From positions 1-56,463 of the forward strand of contig JABXGR010000010.1 in NCBI GenBank assembly GCA_013538805.1: a stretch of 56,463 nt of DNA. Direction: 5' to 3'. Below, in pieces: positions 49,968 through 56,463 of the stretch (position 1 is the first letter of the stretch; each line of letters begins with the position of its first letter). Origin of the DNA: Candidatus Nitrosocaldus schleperae (lineage in GTDB: Archaea > Thermoproteota > Nitrososphaeria > Nitrososphaerales > Nitrosocaldaceae). The position numbers and the translations under genes were made by a program. Below the pieces are notes generated by a model. The model saw nothing but the letters and a program-made list of their open reading frames with translations. It ran no database searches and was not told the DNA's origin.

Positions 49968-50540
49968 ATGTCAAGCAATAATAGCGTTAACATACCTACA
50001 GGAGGAGTTGGTGAGGGTGAGCATACTGTTGAGTTCTATGCTGCAGATATGCTTACTACAAAGGGTAGTGTAAGGCTTCTAAGGTTCACAAGGATATCGC
50101 TAGATGCTGTAAGTATAGAGTTGGGCAATCCTACAGTTGTTAATGATGGTGTAACGTTTGTATCCTCAGCAACCCCAATAACCATAAGCACGCCATATGC
50201 CTTGCTTAAGGTACAGTACCAGATAGTGCCTGCTGGAAGCAGTCCATCAAGTACAGCATGGATAACCTCTACTAGCAGTAGTGTAACATTCAACATGCCC
50301 TCAACACTACAGGATGGTTCATATACAATATTCTACAGGGCTACAACTGGCAACAGGTTTGGTAGCGTTAAGAGCATAACCGTAGCATTGGATAACACGC
50401 CCCCAACTGTTAGCGTAAACATAGAGGATGGTGCCATGCTAACTGATGAGGATGTTATAACTATAACTGCTACTGATGATGGTTCTGGGGTAGCAAAGAT
50501 ATTCTACAGGATAGATGGGGGAGAGTGGTTATCTAGTTAG
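49968..50540 (+). CDS. Truncated surface protein with Ig/OmpL47-like repeats
   Basis: A 190-residue protein with no signal peptide. It begins inside a repeat (GEGEHTVEFYAADMLTTKGS), continues with a beta-sandwich (SSSVTFNMPSTLQDGSYTIF) and ends inside another repeat, DDGSGVAKIFYRIDGGEWLS then S and a TAG, where the rest of the repeat is missing. Both ends are cut mid-domain, so it looks like an internal piece of a larger secreted protein that has gained a start by chance or deletion. AATATAC at 49942-49948 gives a leaderless start at ATG 49968. The gene starting at 56252 begins in a similar way. Confidence 0.6.
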   Translation: MSSNNSVNIPTGGVGEGEHTVEFYAADMLTTKGSVRLLRFTRISLDAVSIELGNPTVVNDGVTFVSSATPITISTPYALLKVQYQIVPAGSSPSSTAWITSTSSSVTFNMPSTLQDGSYTIFYRATTGNRFGSVKSITVALDNTPPTVSVNIEDGAMLTDEDVITITATDDGSGVAKIFYRIDGGEWLSS

Positions 50541-50556
50541 GCTAATAACTAACTAG
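50533..50556 (+). terminator. Hairpin at the end of the truncated surface-protein gene
   Basis: CTAGTTAG-GCTAATAA-CTAACTAG is a perfect 8-base stem with an 8-base loop spanning the stop codon; six T follow at 50573-50578. It could be a terminator or the scar of a rearrangement that created the early stop. Confidence 0.4.
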
Positions 50557-50607
50557 CCAAAGCCTCATCACCTTTTTTATACTTTTAATTATATTCTCTC
50601 ATTTGTA

Positions 50608-50991
50608 TCAATCTCTAATAACATGACCATATATACACTCTATCCCTAACTCTTTGGCCTTATCTACTGCCTCTGCATCCATATTCACTGCTACTGCTAT
50701 AAGCCTCTTTATGTTGTAGCCTATAACTGGTCTTATGCTGTTCACCTTCTCGTAAAACGTTACTATATCCTCTTCACTTATAGGGTTCTTAACCTCTATT
50801 ATATCAGCATAGCCATTACTAACAATTATATCAAACTCGTACTTCTTCCCCTTTGTTCCGTATAACCCTTCCTTATCGATATACTCAAACCTCCTAGCCT
50901 TATCCTTGTCTATGCCTATCTGCATCAACTGATCTCTATATATGTTAAGGATTAGTCTCTCAAGATCCTTACCTAGTATGTCCATACCCAT
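50608..50991 (-). CDS. PD-(D/E)XK nuclease-like protein (DUF3782 type), N-truncated
   Basis: A 127-residue protein with the core of a restriction-like fold: KYEFDIIVSNGYADIIEVKN (Asp, then Glu-x-Lys), a helix, IKRLIAVAVNMDAEAVDKAK, and ELGIECIYGHVI. This is the C-terminal domain of archaeal DUF3782-like proteins, which normally carry an N-terminal coiled coil. Upstream in another frame (50992-51050) the sequence reads ESIDELRKKYLEAKAYEKEW, a coiled-coil-like remnant, so this copy may have lost its N-terminus by frameshift. Active-site residues are intact. A relative ends at 1-135. Confidence 0.65.
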   Translation of the reverse strand: MGMDILGKDLERLILNIYRDQLMQIGIDKDKARRFEYIDKEGLYGTKGKKYEFDIIVSNGYADIIEVKNPISEEDIVTFYEKVNSIRPVIGYNIKRLIAVAVNMDAEAVDKAKELGIECIYGHVIRD

Positions 50992-51045
50992 TCCTTCTCA
51001 TAAGCCTTTGCTTCCAGATATTTCTTCCTTAACTCATCTATACTT

Positions 51046-51807
51046 TCATAATAACATCAACCCTCTTTCTATATCATATGCTATCTTCATTGCATTGTTA
51101 AGATCCTCTATAGTATCTATCTCAATACATGGTAAACCTTTGGTACTACACTTGTAGAAGCAATCCTCTCTATTAGCAACCAATCTCATAGCATCCTCAT
51201 AATAAAGGTTATATCTACCTTCTTTGAAGAGCGATTCTATGCTCCTTATAACCTTGCTTGCATCATCACTTGTAAGTCTCATAACGCCTATATACTCACC
51301 ATCAGCCTCCTCTATAGGGATGTTCTTGCTTATATCCTTGATTATACCGTTACCATTAACCTTGACCTTCATCTCCTCTTCACCAAGTTGCTTATGATCA
51401 TCTACTACAAGTGCTGAACCATCAAGCATTAAGAGATATTCAAGTATCTTTGGATGGAAGAGTACATCGCTGTTAAGCAGTATGAAATCTCTATCCATAT
51501 AATCTCTAGCAGTATAGAATGAATATATATTACCTAAAGTAGGTTTATCGTTCCTTACAAATCTGAATATTATACCCTTATCATTATAGTTCATTTTTAT
51601 ATGCTCTTCAAGTACATCAGCAGCATGCCCAGTAACAACTATTATGTTATTTATCCCAAGGTTAATAAGAGATGATATAGCCATATCAAATATGGTTAAC
51701 CTTCCAACCTTGAGCAGAGTCTTTGGTATGTTATTTGTTAGTGGTCTTAGTCTAGTGCTTGATCCTGCTGCAAGTATTACTGCTTGATTCATTATTGTCT
51801 TTGGCAT
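51046..51807 (-). CDS. Sugar- or polyol-phosphate nucleotidyltransferase
   Basis: An NTP-transferase of the GlmU/RmlA/cytidylyltransferase superfamily, about 253 residues. The nucleotide loop is AVILAAGSSTRLRPLTNNIP then KTLLKVG, the metal Asp is in FILLNSDVLF, and EADGEYIGVMRL and YNLYYEDAMRLV are further family blocks. The pattern is closest to CTP:phosphocholine or inositol-1-phosphate cytidylyltransferases. Beside a glycerol-1-phosphate-dehydrogenase-like gene it may make a CDP-polyol for the surface polymer (inference). Starts: ATG 51807 has GGTGAT about ten bases upstream; GTG 51822 and ATG 51792 are alternatives. Confidence 0.82.
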   Translation of the reverse strand: MPKTIMNQAVILAAGSSTRLRPLTNNIPKTLLKVGRLTIFDMAISSLINLGINNIIVVTGHAADVLEEHIKMNYNDKGIIFRFVRNDKPTLGNIYSFYTARDYMDRDFILLNSDVLFHPKILEYLLMLDGSALVVDDHKQLGEEEMKVKVNGNGIIKDISKNIPIEEADGEYIGVMRLTSDDASKVIRSIESLFKEGRYNLYYEDAMRLVANREDCFYKCSTKGLPCIEIDTIEDLNNAMKIAYDIERGLMLL

Positions 51808-51824
51808 AAATAGTATAATCACCC

Positions 51825-52112
51825 TTATCCATTTCTTCTAGCAAGTATATGATATCTATCTATTGAGCCCCTGGTATAGTCTATTGCTCTATGATGGTAA
51901 CCATCATCAGGTAAGAAGAGACTGGCGATTCTAGGCTCGTATGCATAGAATAGTATTGCTCTTTCTCCATCTAATAATCCATTACTTAATTCAAATAACA
52001 CATTATAGCATCTTCCTCTCGATGCGTTTGTAACCATCTCATAACATCTACCAATAATAGGATCAAACTTGTAGCGTATCTTGCCAATGAAACTATTAAG
52101 TAATCTTATCAT
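51825..52112 (-). CDS. 95-residue protein between the dehydrogenase and transferase genes
   Basis: A small protein, LNSFIGKIRYKFDPIIGRCY, then ASRGRCYNVLFELSNGLLDG, ERAILFYAYEP and a basic end. Not recognised. It is packed between its neighbours (three bases after the dehydrogenase gene, a few bases before the transferase), so it is probably a functional part of the same pathway, perhaps a subunit or small transferase. Confidence 0.55.
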   Translation of the reverse strand: MIRLLNSFIGKIRYKFDPIIGRCYEMVTNASRGRCYNVLFELSNGLLDGERAILFYAYEPRIASLFLPDDGYHHRAIDYTRGSIDRYHILARRNG

Positions 52113-52115
52113 ATC

Positions 52116-53252
52116 TTACACCAGATGATTAAGATTGTAAGCCGATCGTAGAGCATTCATGATCATCGCCTTATCCTCTCTAACCAGATCTAGAATAGTG
52201 AACCTGCCCTTCCTTGTGTATGGAGCAAGCCTTACAGCCTCTAAGAACTTCTCTATAGGTATACCTAGAGAGTTGAATGTTGTAGGGAATCCAAGCATAT
52301 CATAGACCTTGATTATATCTGTGAACTCTGATCCTCTTAATGCCATTGCAAATATCGTTGCAAAACCAACCTGAATACCATGTGGCTTTGGTTGTTCCAA
52401 TATCCTATCAAGGGCATGGCTTATAAGATGCTCAGCCCCACTTGCTGGTCTTGATGACCCTGCTATGCTCATAGCTATCCCACTCTGTATCAGCCCTTCT
52501 GCAAGGCAGATGAGGAACTTGTTATCCTGTATTATGTTAGAATCTCTGCATCTACTATTATTATAGTTGTTATTACTGCTATTATTATTAACCTTCCCAT
52601 TCTTTAGCACATAGTAGATGAACCTCTCAGCAGCGTTCCTTGCTAAGATCTCAGCAAACCTATCTATCTCTTCTCCTCTATGCTCATATGCAAGCCTCCA
52701 GTCCTCAACTGCAGATATATTTGAGATCAGATCTCCTACACCAGCAAGTATTGTATACTTTGGTGCGTTCTTCACCACATCTATATCAACTACTATGCCT
52801 ATTGGAGGCTTTGCTCCTTTGCTCTCAATACTCTCAAGCCTAACAACTGCTATAGGTGAAGAGATGCCATCATTTGATAATGCTGTAGGGAATGCCAGCA
52901 TTGGTTTATGTTGATTACTACATGCATACTTTACTGTGTCCAATACCTTGCCTCCTCCAACAGCAACAACTACAGATACTTCATCCTTTGCTATAGCATG
53001 TTCTATGCTGTTTATAGCATGTGTATCATTACTGTTTATGCATAACCTAACTATCTTATCTGAACCTGAATCTAGCCTCCTTGCTATACCATCTGCTATG
53101 CTACATGTATACCCTGTACCAGATACTATCAAGCATCTATCTATTGCTATACCTTCCCTGCAAAGTATATCTTCAAGTTTATCCCTAGCATTCTCTTCTA
53201 TGTAGAAGAAGTTTGGTATGCCTATACTTCTTACCGTACTACTCATATTCAT
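52116..53252 (-). CDS. Glycerol-1-phosphate dehydrogenase-like (AraM/EgsA family)
   Basis: A 378-residue iron- or zinc-dependent polyol dehydrogenase. NAD site VSVVVAVGGGKVLDTVKYA, then LAFPTALSNDGISSPIAVVR; metal ligands are Asp of GVGDLISN, and His in SGAEHLISHAL and KPHGIQVGFAT. True archaeal G1P dehydrogenases make the lipid backbone; this one sits in a surface-glycan cluster with a nucleotidyltransferase and has an Asn/Ser insert (NNNSSNNNYNNS, about 222-233), so it may be a paralogue serving a CDP-glycerol or related head group. Whether it is the lipid enzyme cannot be decided here. Confidence 0.82.
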   Translation of the reverse strand: MNMSSTVRSIGIPNFFYIEENARDKLEDILCREGIAIDRCLIVSGTGYTCSIADGIARRLDSGSDKIVRLCINSNDTHAINSIEHAIAKDEVSVVVAVGGGKVLDTVKYACSNQHKPMLAFPTALSNDGISSPIAVVRLESIESKGAKPPIGIVVDIDVVKNAPKYTILAGVGDLISNISAVEDWRLAYEHRGEEIDRFAEILARNAAERFIYYVLKNGKVNNNSSNNNYNNSRCRDSNIIQDNKFLICLAEGLIQSGIAMSIAGSSRPASGAEHLISHALDRILEQPKPHGIQVGFATIFAMALRGSEFTDIIKVYDMLGFPTTFNSLGIPIEKFLEAVRLAPYTRKGRFTILDLVREDKAMIMNALRSAYNLNHLV

Positions 53253-53255
53253 GCA

Positions 53256-54779
53256 TCACCTACCTCTTGTTATTATAACGCTTATTATGGTTGATATCTC
53301 CTTTCTGGTTATAGCCTTAACTGCTAGAGAGAGGAGTGCATGCACTGCTAATGCTAATATCAATGCTATTAATGTGTTACTATACACAACAAGCACTATA
53401 TAGCCTAAGGTGAATGCTGCTGCTATAGACAATGGTGCCCTATAAACATCCATATGAATAGTGAATCCTTGCTTGTTGATTAGCATGTATGAGAGTATTA
53501 GATTGGTTAACGAACCTATTAGTAGGGCAAGGGCAGCACCCTCCATACCCAATATAGGTACAAGTACAGGTGTTAATGCTATTATTATAGCAGAAGCAAC
53601 GCTCTCCCTTACTGCTATATCCTTTGCCCTGTTTATAGCATTAAGCAAAGATGCCATAATATTGCTGGTTGAGTTTATAAGGTATGCTATAACCAGTAAC
53701 CTTAATGCATCACTAGCCTCAACATATGAGTGTGATATCATCCTTAGTATATAAGTTGGTTCTATGAGCAGTAGAAGGACGAGGAAGCCATTAAGCACTA
53801 ATGCTATCCTCATCGCTATGCTGAAGAGATGCTTAACACCATCCTTGTTACCCTTTGTTATCTCCTCTGATGCAGTTGGTAACATCATGCTAGCAATGGA
53901 TAGCATAACTTGACCAACAACATTAGCGATGAGGGATGAGATGCCATAGAATGCTGATAACTCTATGCTGGATGTTCCAACAGTAAGCACCCCTATCTGG
54001 TTCCTTAAGGTTCTTAACCCTGTAGCAATATAGTTGAAGCCAGAGAATGCTAGTAGAGCCTTTACATTTATCCTGCTATCTATACCATCATCTTCCTCTT
54101 CTTCTCCTACTTCTACCCTTCTCTCCCTCTTAACCTTCTCTCTCGCATAATCATGCTTTGATATTCTTTGCATTATCACATAACCTATAACAGCATTGAT
54201 GATTGATGCTATAGAGAAGCCAGCGATTATGGCAAGTGAGTAGAATCCATATGATGCTAATGCTATGGATGCTGTAAGCCTTGATGCTTGAAATATCGTA
54301 GTTGTAAGAAGTACATATTGTGTTCTGTGATATGCTGTGTATATTGATGATATAGATGCTACAACTGCGTTTGCAGGTATGTATGAGAGAGAGGCAAATG
54401 CTATTAAGAATGCTATACCTTCGCTACTGCCATAGATCGTGCTTATGCTATCTGAGAGGAAGAAGAGTATAATGCCTACAACAGTACTTATCAGCAATGA
54501 GAGGATGAGACCCATCTTTATTACCCTCCTAGTCTTGGCATACTCGCCTTTTGCATTGTACTCAGAGATGTACTTTGCAAGTGCTGTCTGCATACCTGAG
54601 CTAGCAAAGGCTATTATGGATGCTGTAAATGCTATAACTATCATTGCTTGCCCTATATGCTCAGCATCCAACATCTTTGCAAGAACTATCCAGAATAATG
54701 CACCAACTATGGATGTTATTATATTACCTAGCAATAGATACAGTGAACCCCTTGCAAGTCTTTCAAATGGTTTATCCAT
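53256..54779 (-). CDS. Oligosaccharide flippase (MOP/Wzx type)
   Basis: A 507-residue polytopic membrane protein with about 12-14 helices, of the polysaccharide-transporter group: FERLARGSLYLLLGNIITSI at the start, LAKMLDAEHIGQAMIVIAFT, then SSGMQTALAKYISEYNAKGE. A charged loop (EVGEEEEDDGID, near 245) divides the two halves. It moves lipid-linked glycans across the membrane. The frame opens at 54818, but ATG 54779 has GGAGG upstream and begins the family N-terminus. It leads an operon with the G1P-dehydrogenase-like gene three bases downstream. Confidence 0.85.
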   Translation of the reverse strand: MDKPFERLARGSLYLLLGNIITSIVGALFWIVLAKMLDAEHIGQAMIVIAFTASIIAFASSGMQTALAKYISEYNAKGEYAKTRRVIKMGLILSLLISTVVGIILFFLSDSISTIYGSSEGIAFLIAFASLSYIPANAVVASISSIYTAYHRTQYVLLTTTIFQASRLTASIALASYGFYSLAIIAGFSIASIINAVIGYVIMQRISKHDYAREKVKRERRVEVGEEEEDDGIDSRINVKALLAFSGFNYIATGLRTLRNQIGVLTVGTSSIELSAFYGISSLIANVVGQVMLSIASMMLPTASEEITKGNKDGVKHLFSIAMRIALVLNGFLVLLLLIEPTYILRMISHSYVEASDALRLLVIAYLINSTSNIMASLLNAINRAKDIAVRESVASAIIIALTPVLVPILGMEGAALALLIGSLTNLILSYMLINKQGFTIHMDVYRAPLSIAAAFTLGYIVLVVYSNTLIALILALAVHALLSLAVKAITRKEISTIISVIITRGR

Positions 54780-54851
54780 TGAGCCTCTCCTCCTCAATAT
54801 TAATTGAATCTGTAGCATCTTTGCTCATTGTGCATCTAACGCCCATTATGT

Positions 54852-55061
54852 TTATAGTAGATAGGTAGGTATAACCATCTCCTTCTCATTTGGAGGCAAA
54901 GAATACCAGATAGTATCAATAGCCACTCTACTAAACCTAGACTCTTCCCATGGATAGTTAATACTCCAATTACATGCATATATAAAGCCTTTACCCTTAT
55001 TAGCATGATGCCTATTAGATCTTGTATTTGCCCATCCAACGTTACCAGGTAACTCAAACAA
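54852..55061 (-). CDS. 69-residue frame, probably a gene fragment
   Basis: From TTG 55061 it reads LPGNVGWANTRSNRHHANKG, then KGFIYACNWSINYPWEESRF and WYSLPPNEKEMVIPTYLL. It is aromatic-rich and protein-like; the frame stays open upstream for a dozen codons without a good start, suggesting the C-terminal remnant of a longer protein. A second overlapping frame (54836-55057) is less protein-like. Identity unknown. Confidence 0.35.
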   Translation of the reverse strand: MFELPGNVGWANTRSNRHHANKGKGFIYACNWSINYPWEESRFSRVAIDTIWYSLPPNEKEMVIPTYLL

Positions 55062-55172
55062 GTATATAAGTCTCTTGTGGTAAGAGATATGTATTATCTG
55101 TTATATAACTAATGTTATGTAACTCTAGAACTACATATATTTAAATACAAGATACGTTGCTACCTCTCTAGC

Positions 55173-55347
55173 ATGAGATTACTTGTTATAGGCTTAGACT
55201 CTATGCCTGCAGATCTGCTAAGCATGAAGGATGAGTTGCCAAACATAGGTAGGATGATGAGCAATGGTATAGCAGGAGTGCTTGAGAGTTGTCATCCTCC
55301 CATAACTATACCAGCATGGATGGTAATGATGACTAGCAAGAGCCCTA
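55173..55347 (+). pseudogene. 5' fragment of a type I phosphodiesterase (alkaline phosphatase superfamily)
   Basis: MRLLVIGLDSMPADLLSMKD then ELPNIGRMMSNGIAGVLESC, HPPITIPAWMVMMTSKSP is the unmistakable N-terminus of the phosphodiesterase/nucleotide-pyrophosphatase family: metal Asp in GLDS and the nucleophile Thr in PPITIPAW. Family similarity stops after SKSP (about 55343); the frame then runs through unrelated codons to a stop at 55397. About 400 further residues are absent. In related archaea such enzymes accompany glycan clusters. Confidence 0.68.
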
Positions 55348-55506
55348 CTTATCCTTGCCAACACTCATGTAGAAGTACTTACCCTTCATATGCCTAGACT
55401 TCTCATCCCATATTATAACATTGCCAACACTCTCATTTATAAGATCCTCTATAGAGTGCAATATGTTAGTTGTAGAGATATTGGTATTGCTTGTATTGCT
55501 TGTCAT
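55345..55506 (-). CDS. 53-residue frame ending at the phosphodiesterase breakpoint
   Basis: From ATG 55506: MTSNTSNTNISTTNILHSIE, then DLINESVGNVIIWDEKSRHM and KGKYFYMSVGKDK. The second half is protein-like with normal codons; the start is a Thr/Asn/Ser repeat. Its stop coincides with the point where the opposite-strand phosphodiesterase loses similarity, so it is more likely the end of an inserted, decayed gene than a complete one. Confidence 0.35.
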   Translation of the reverse strand: MTSNTSNTNISTTNILHSIEDLINESVGNVIIWDEKSRHMKGKYFYMSVGKDK

Positions 55507-55574
55507 ATAACTCAATTAATAGTATTAACGATCTACTATTTTCTTCCTTCTCCTCTTCTTCTCTACTCTTACTC

Positions 55575-56138
55575 TTACCTTTGCTTTGCATCACTCCTCC
55601 TCTCTTCTATCAATGTATTTATATAACCTAGTTGATGTAATCTAGCAAGTATTGTATCAACACACTCATCAACACTCTGCCTATCAGTATCTACTGTAAC
55701 CTCTGGGTTTAAAGGCTCTTCATATGGATCCTGTATGCCAGTCATATCTTGTATCTCTCCATTCAATGCCTTCTTGTAGAGACCTTTTGGATCCCTCTTT
55801 ATGCATGTATCTATTGAGCATTTAACATATACCTCAACAAAATCTTTTAGCTCTTCCCTAGCATATGCTCTAAACGCTCTATATGGTGATATCAGAGATA
55901 CTATAGAGATTATGCCATTCCTTGTTAGTAACTTGCTTATGTACACAACCCTTTTAGCATGCATCTCTCTATCCTGCTTGCTGAAGCCTAGATCTGGACT
56001 AAGGTTCCTCCTAACCTCATCACCATCTAGGAGTTCTGCTTTATAGCCTAACATTAGAAGCTTCTTCTGAAGTTCTTTAGCAATAGTTGTCTTGCCAGAG
56101 CCTGATAAGCCTGTAAGCCATATAGTGAAGCCTTTCAC
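55575..56138 (-). CDS. cysC: Adenylylsulfate (APS) kinase
   Basis: Phosphorylates APS to PAPS, the sulfate donor. It has 187 residues, full length. P-loop TGLSGSGKTT (G10-T18), LLDGDEVRRNLSPDLGFSKQ then DRE, the Phe/Arg lid FRAYAREELKDF, and IQDMTGIQDPYEEPLNPEV (the family's GIDxPYEPP block). In a surface locus PAPS would serve sulfation of glycans; no sulfotransferase is visible here. The Walker B-like strand reads GIISIVSLISPYR. ATG 56138. Confidence 0.93.
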   Translation of the reverse strand: MKGFTIWLTGLSGSGKTTIAKELQKKLLMLGYKAELLDGDEVRRNLSPDLGFSKQDREMHAKRVVYISKLLTRNGIISIVSLISPYRAFRAYAREELKDFVEVYVKCSIDTCIKRDPKGLYKKALNGEIQDMTGIQDPYEEPLNPEVTVDTDRQSVDECVDTILARLHQLGYINTLIEERRSDAKQR

Positions 56139-56251
56139 GGACTGAAGTTTGGATCAACTAGATAATAAAGATTTGTGCCTGTAAAATTGTACATTGTTTT
56201 CTTCAAGGGTAAGAATAATATTTTTTACCCTATATAGGCTAAAATATACAT

Positions 56252-56463
56252 ATGTCTGGAGAGAATAATAATAGCAACGGCCAATTAATACAATCGTCAT
56301 CACCACCATTATCCACTCTAGGCTATGGTACACATCGCCTAGAGTTCTATGCTATAGATAGAGCAAATAATAGGAGTAGTAGTAACATAACCTCTATACA
56401 ATTTACAATCCATAAGGTCTTCAATGTAAAAGACTATGGTGCTAAGGGTGATGGTATAACAGA
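56252..56463 (+). CDS. Pectate-lyase-superfamily protein, N-terminal part
   Basis: The gene runs out of the window; 70 codons are visible from ATG 56252. A Ser/Asn-rich start is followed by a partial Ig/OmpL47-like repeat (LGYGTHRLEFYAIDRANNRS) and then FNVKDYGAKGDGIT, the classic entry of pectate-lyase-3/GH28-type right-handed beta-helix proteins (phage tail spikes and glycan hydrolases). No signal peptide is visible. It would act on or display surface polysaccharide. The beginning mirrors the truncated gene at 49968. Confidence 0.7.
   Translation, partial: MSGENNNSNGQLIQSSSPPLSTLGYGTHRLEFYAIDRANNRSSSNITSIQFTIHKVFNVKDYGAKGDGIT

Noticed and set aside
55390-55626. 78-residue plus-strand open frame rich in Tyr, Leu and Ser
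   Set aside because: Overlaps the end of cysC and a better minus-strand frame; no start signal.
1-56463. tRNA, rRNA, CRISPR or complete IS element
   Set aside because: No T-loop-like GTTCRA context with a foldable partner, no regularly spaced direct repeats and no transposase or terminal inverted repeats were found by reading.

Overview
The window reads as a piece of an archaeal chromosome, most likely from the Nitrososphaeria/Thaumarchaeota side of the Thermoproteota; this placement is inference. Supporting signs are leaderless genes with a TATA-like box about 26 bases before the start codon, Shine-Dalgarno sites used mainly inside operons, a DUF763 protein, methionine synthase split into two MetE-type genes, archaeal NadM, a stand-alone B12-binding methylmalonyl-CoA mutase subunit, small C2H2 and zinc-ribbon proteins, VapBC and HicAB modules, and strong AGG/AGA/ATA codon use. 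I see no rRNA, tRNA, CRISPR array or complete insertion sequence.

0-12.4 kb: the end of a PD-(D/E)XK-type protein, DUF763, two acyl-CoA dehydrogenases and a CoxG-like protein, then a tight cluster of iorA, iorB, two thiolase-like genes and two DUF35 genes. This looks like a CoA-ester route in which 2-keto acids (probably aryl pyruvates) become acyl-CoA and are then acted on by non-canonical thiolase/DUF35 complexes and flavin dehydrogenases.

12.6-31.2 kb: mainly housekeeping genes. These are an SbcD-related phosphoesterase, carAB, nicotinate phosphoribosyltransferase and NadM (NAD synthesis), adenosylhomocysteinase, a Rieske protein, an MBL-fold hydrolase, methionyl-tRNA synthetase and ketol-acid reductoisomerase. 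Accessory items among them are a VapBC pair with a clear operator-like palindrome, two exported proteins of unknown role, two very small zinc proteins flanking nadM, and an AAA-ATPase gene overlapping a small nuclease-like gene, which may be a defence pair.

31.2-35.5 kb: gene-poor, with a decayed gene, small orphan proteins, the mutase B12 subunit, a muconolactone-isomerase-like protein and a good candidate C/D-box guide RNA at 35408-35474. 35.5-40 kb: methyl-group metabolism (MTHFR, zinc-free MetE-like protein, zinc-site MetE) around a long coiled-coil protein.

40-46.5 kb: an accessory island. An AT-rich leader with direct repeats is followed by a compact operon (unknown protein, 74-aa protein, zinc ribbon, helix-turn-helix protein, ABC-type ATPase overlapping a GNAT acetyltransferase), then a multiply frameshifted ParB-like pseudogene, a HicAB module and a protein made of two copies of a small domain whose single-copy relative lies at 31 kb.

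46.6-56.5 kb: cell-surface functions. A five-gene membrane operon includes DUF1616 split over two genes. After it come a truncated Ig/OmpL47-like surface protein, a cytidylyltransferase-like enzyme with a glycerol-1-phosphate-dehydrogenase-like partner and a flippase, broken pieces of a phosphodiesterase gene, APS kinase, and the start of a pectate-lyase-like protein. The region looks like a recombining surface-glycan locus.
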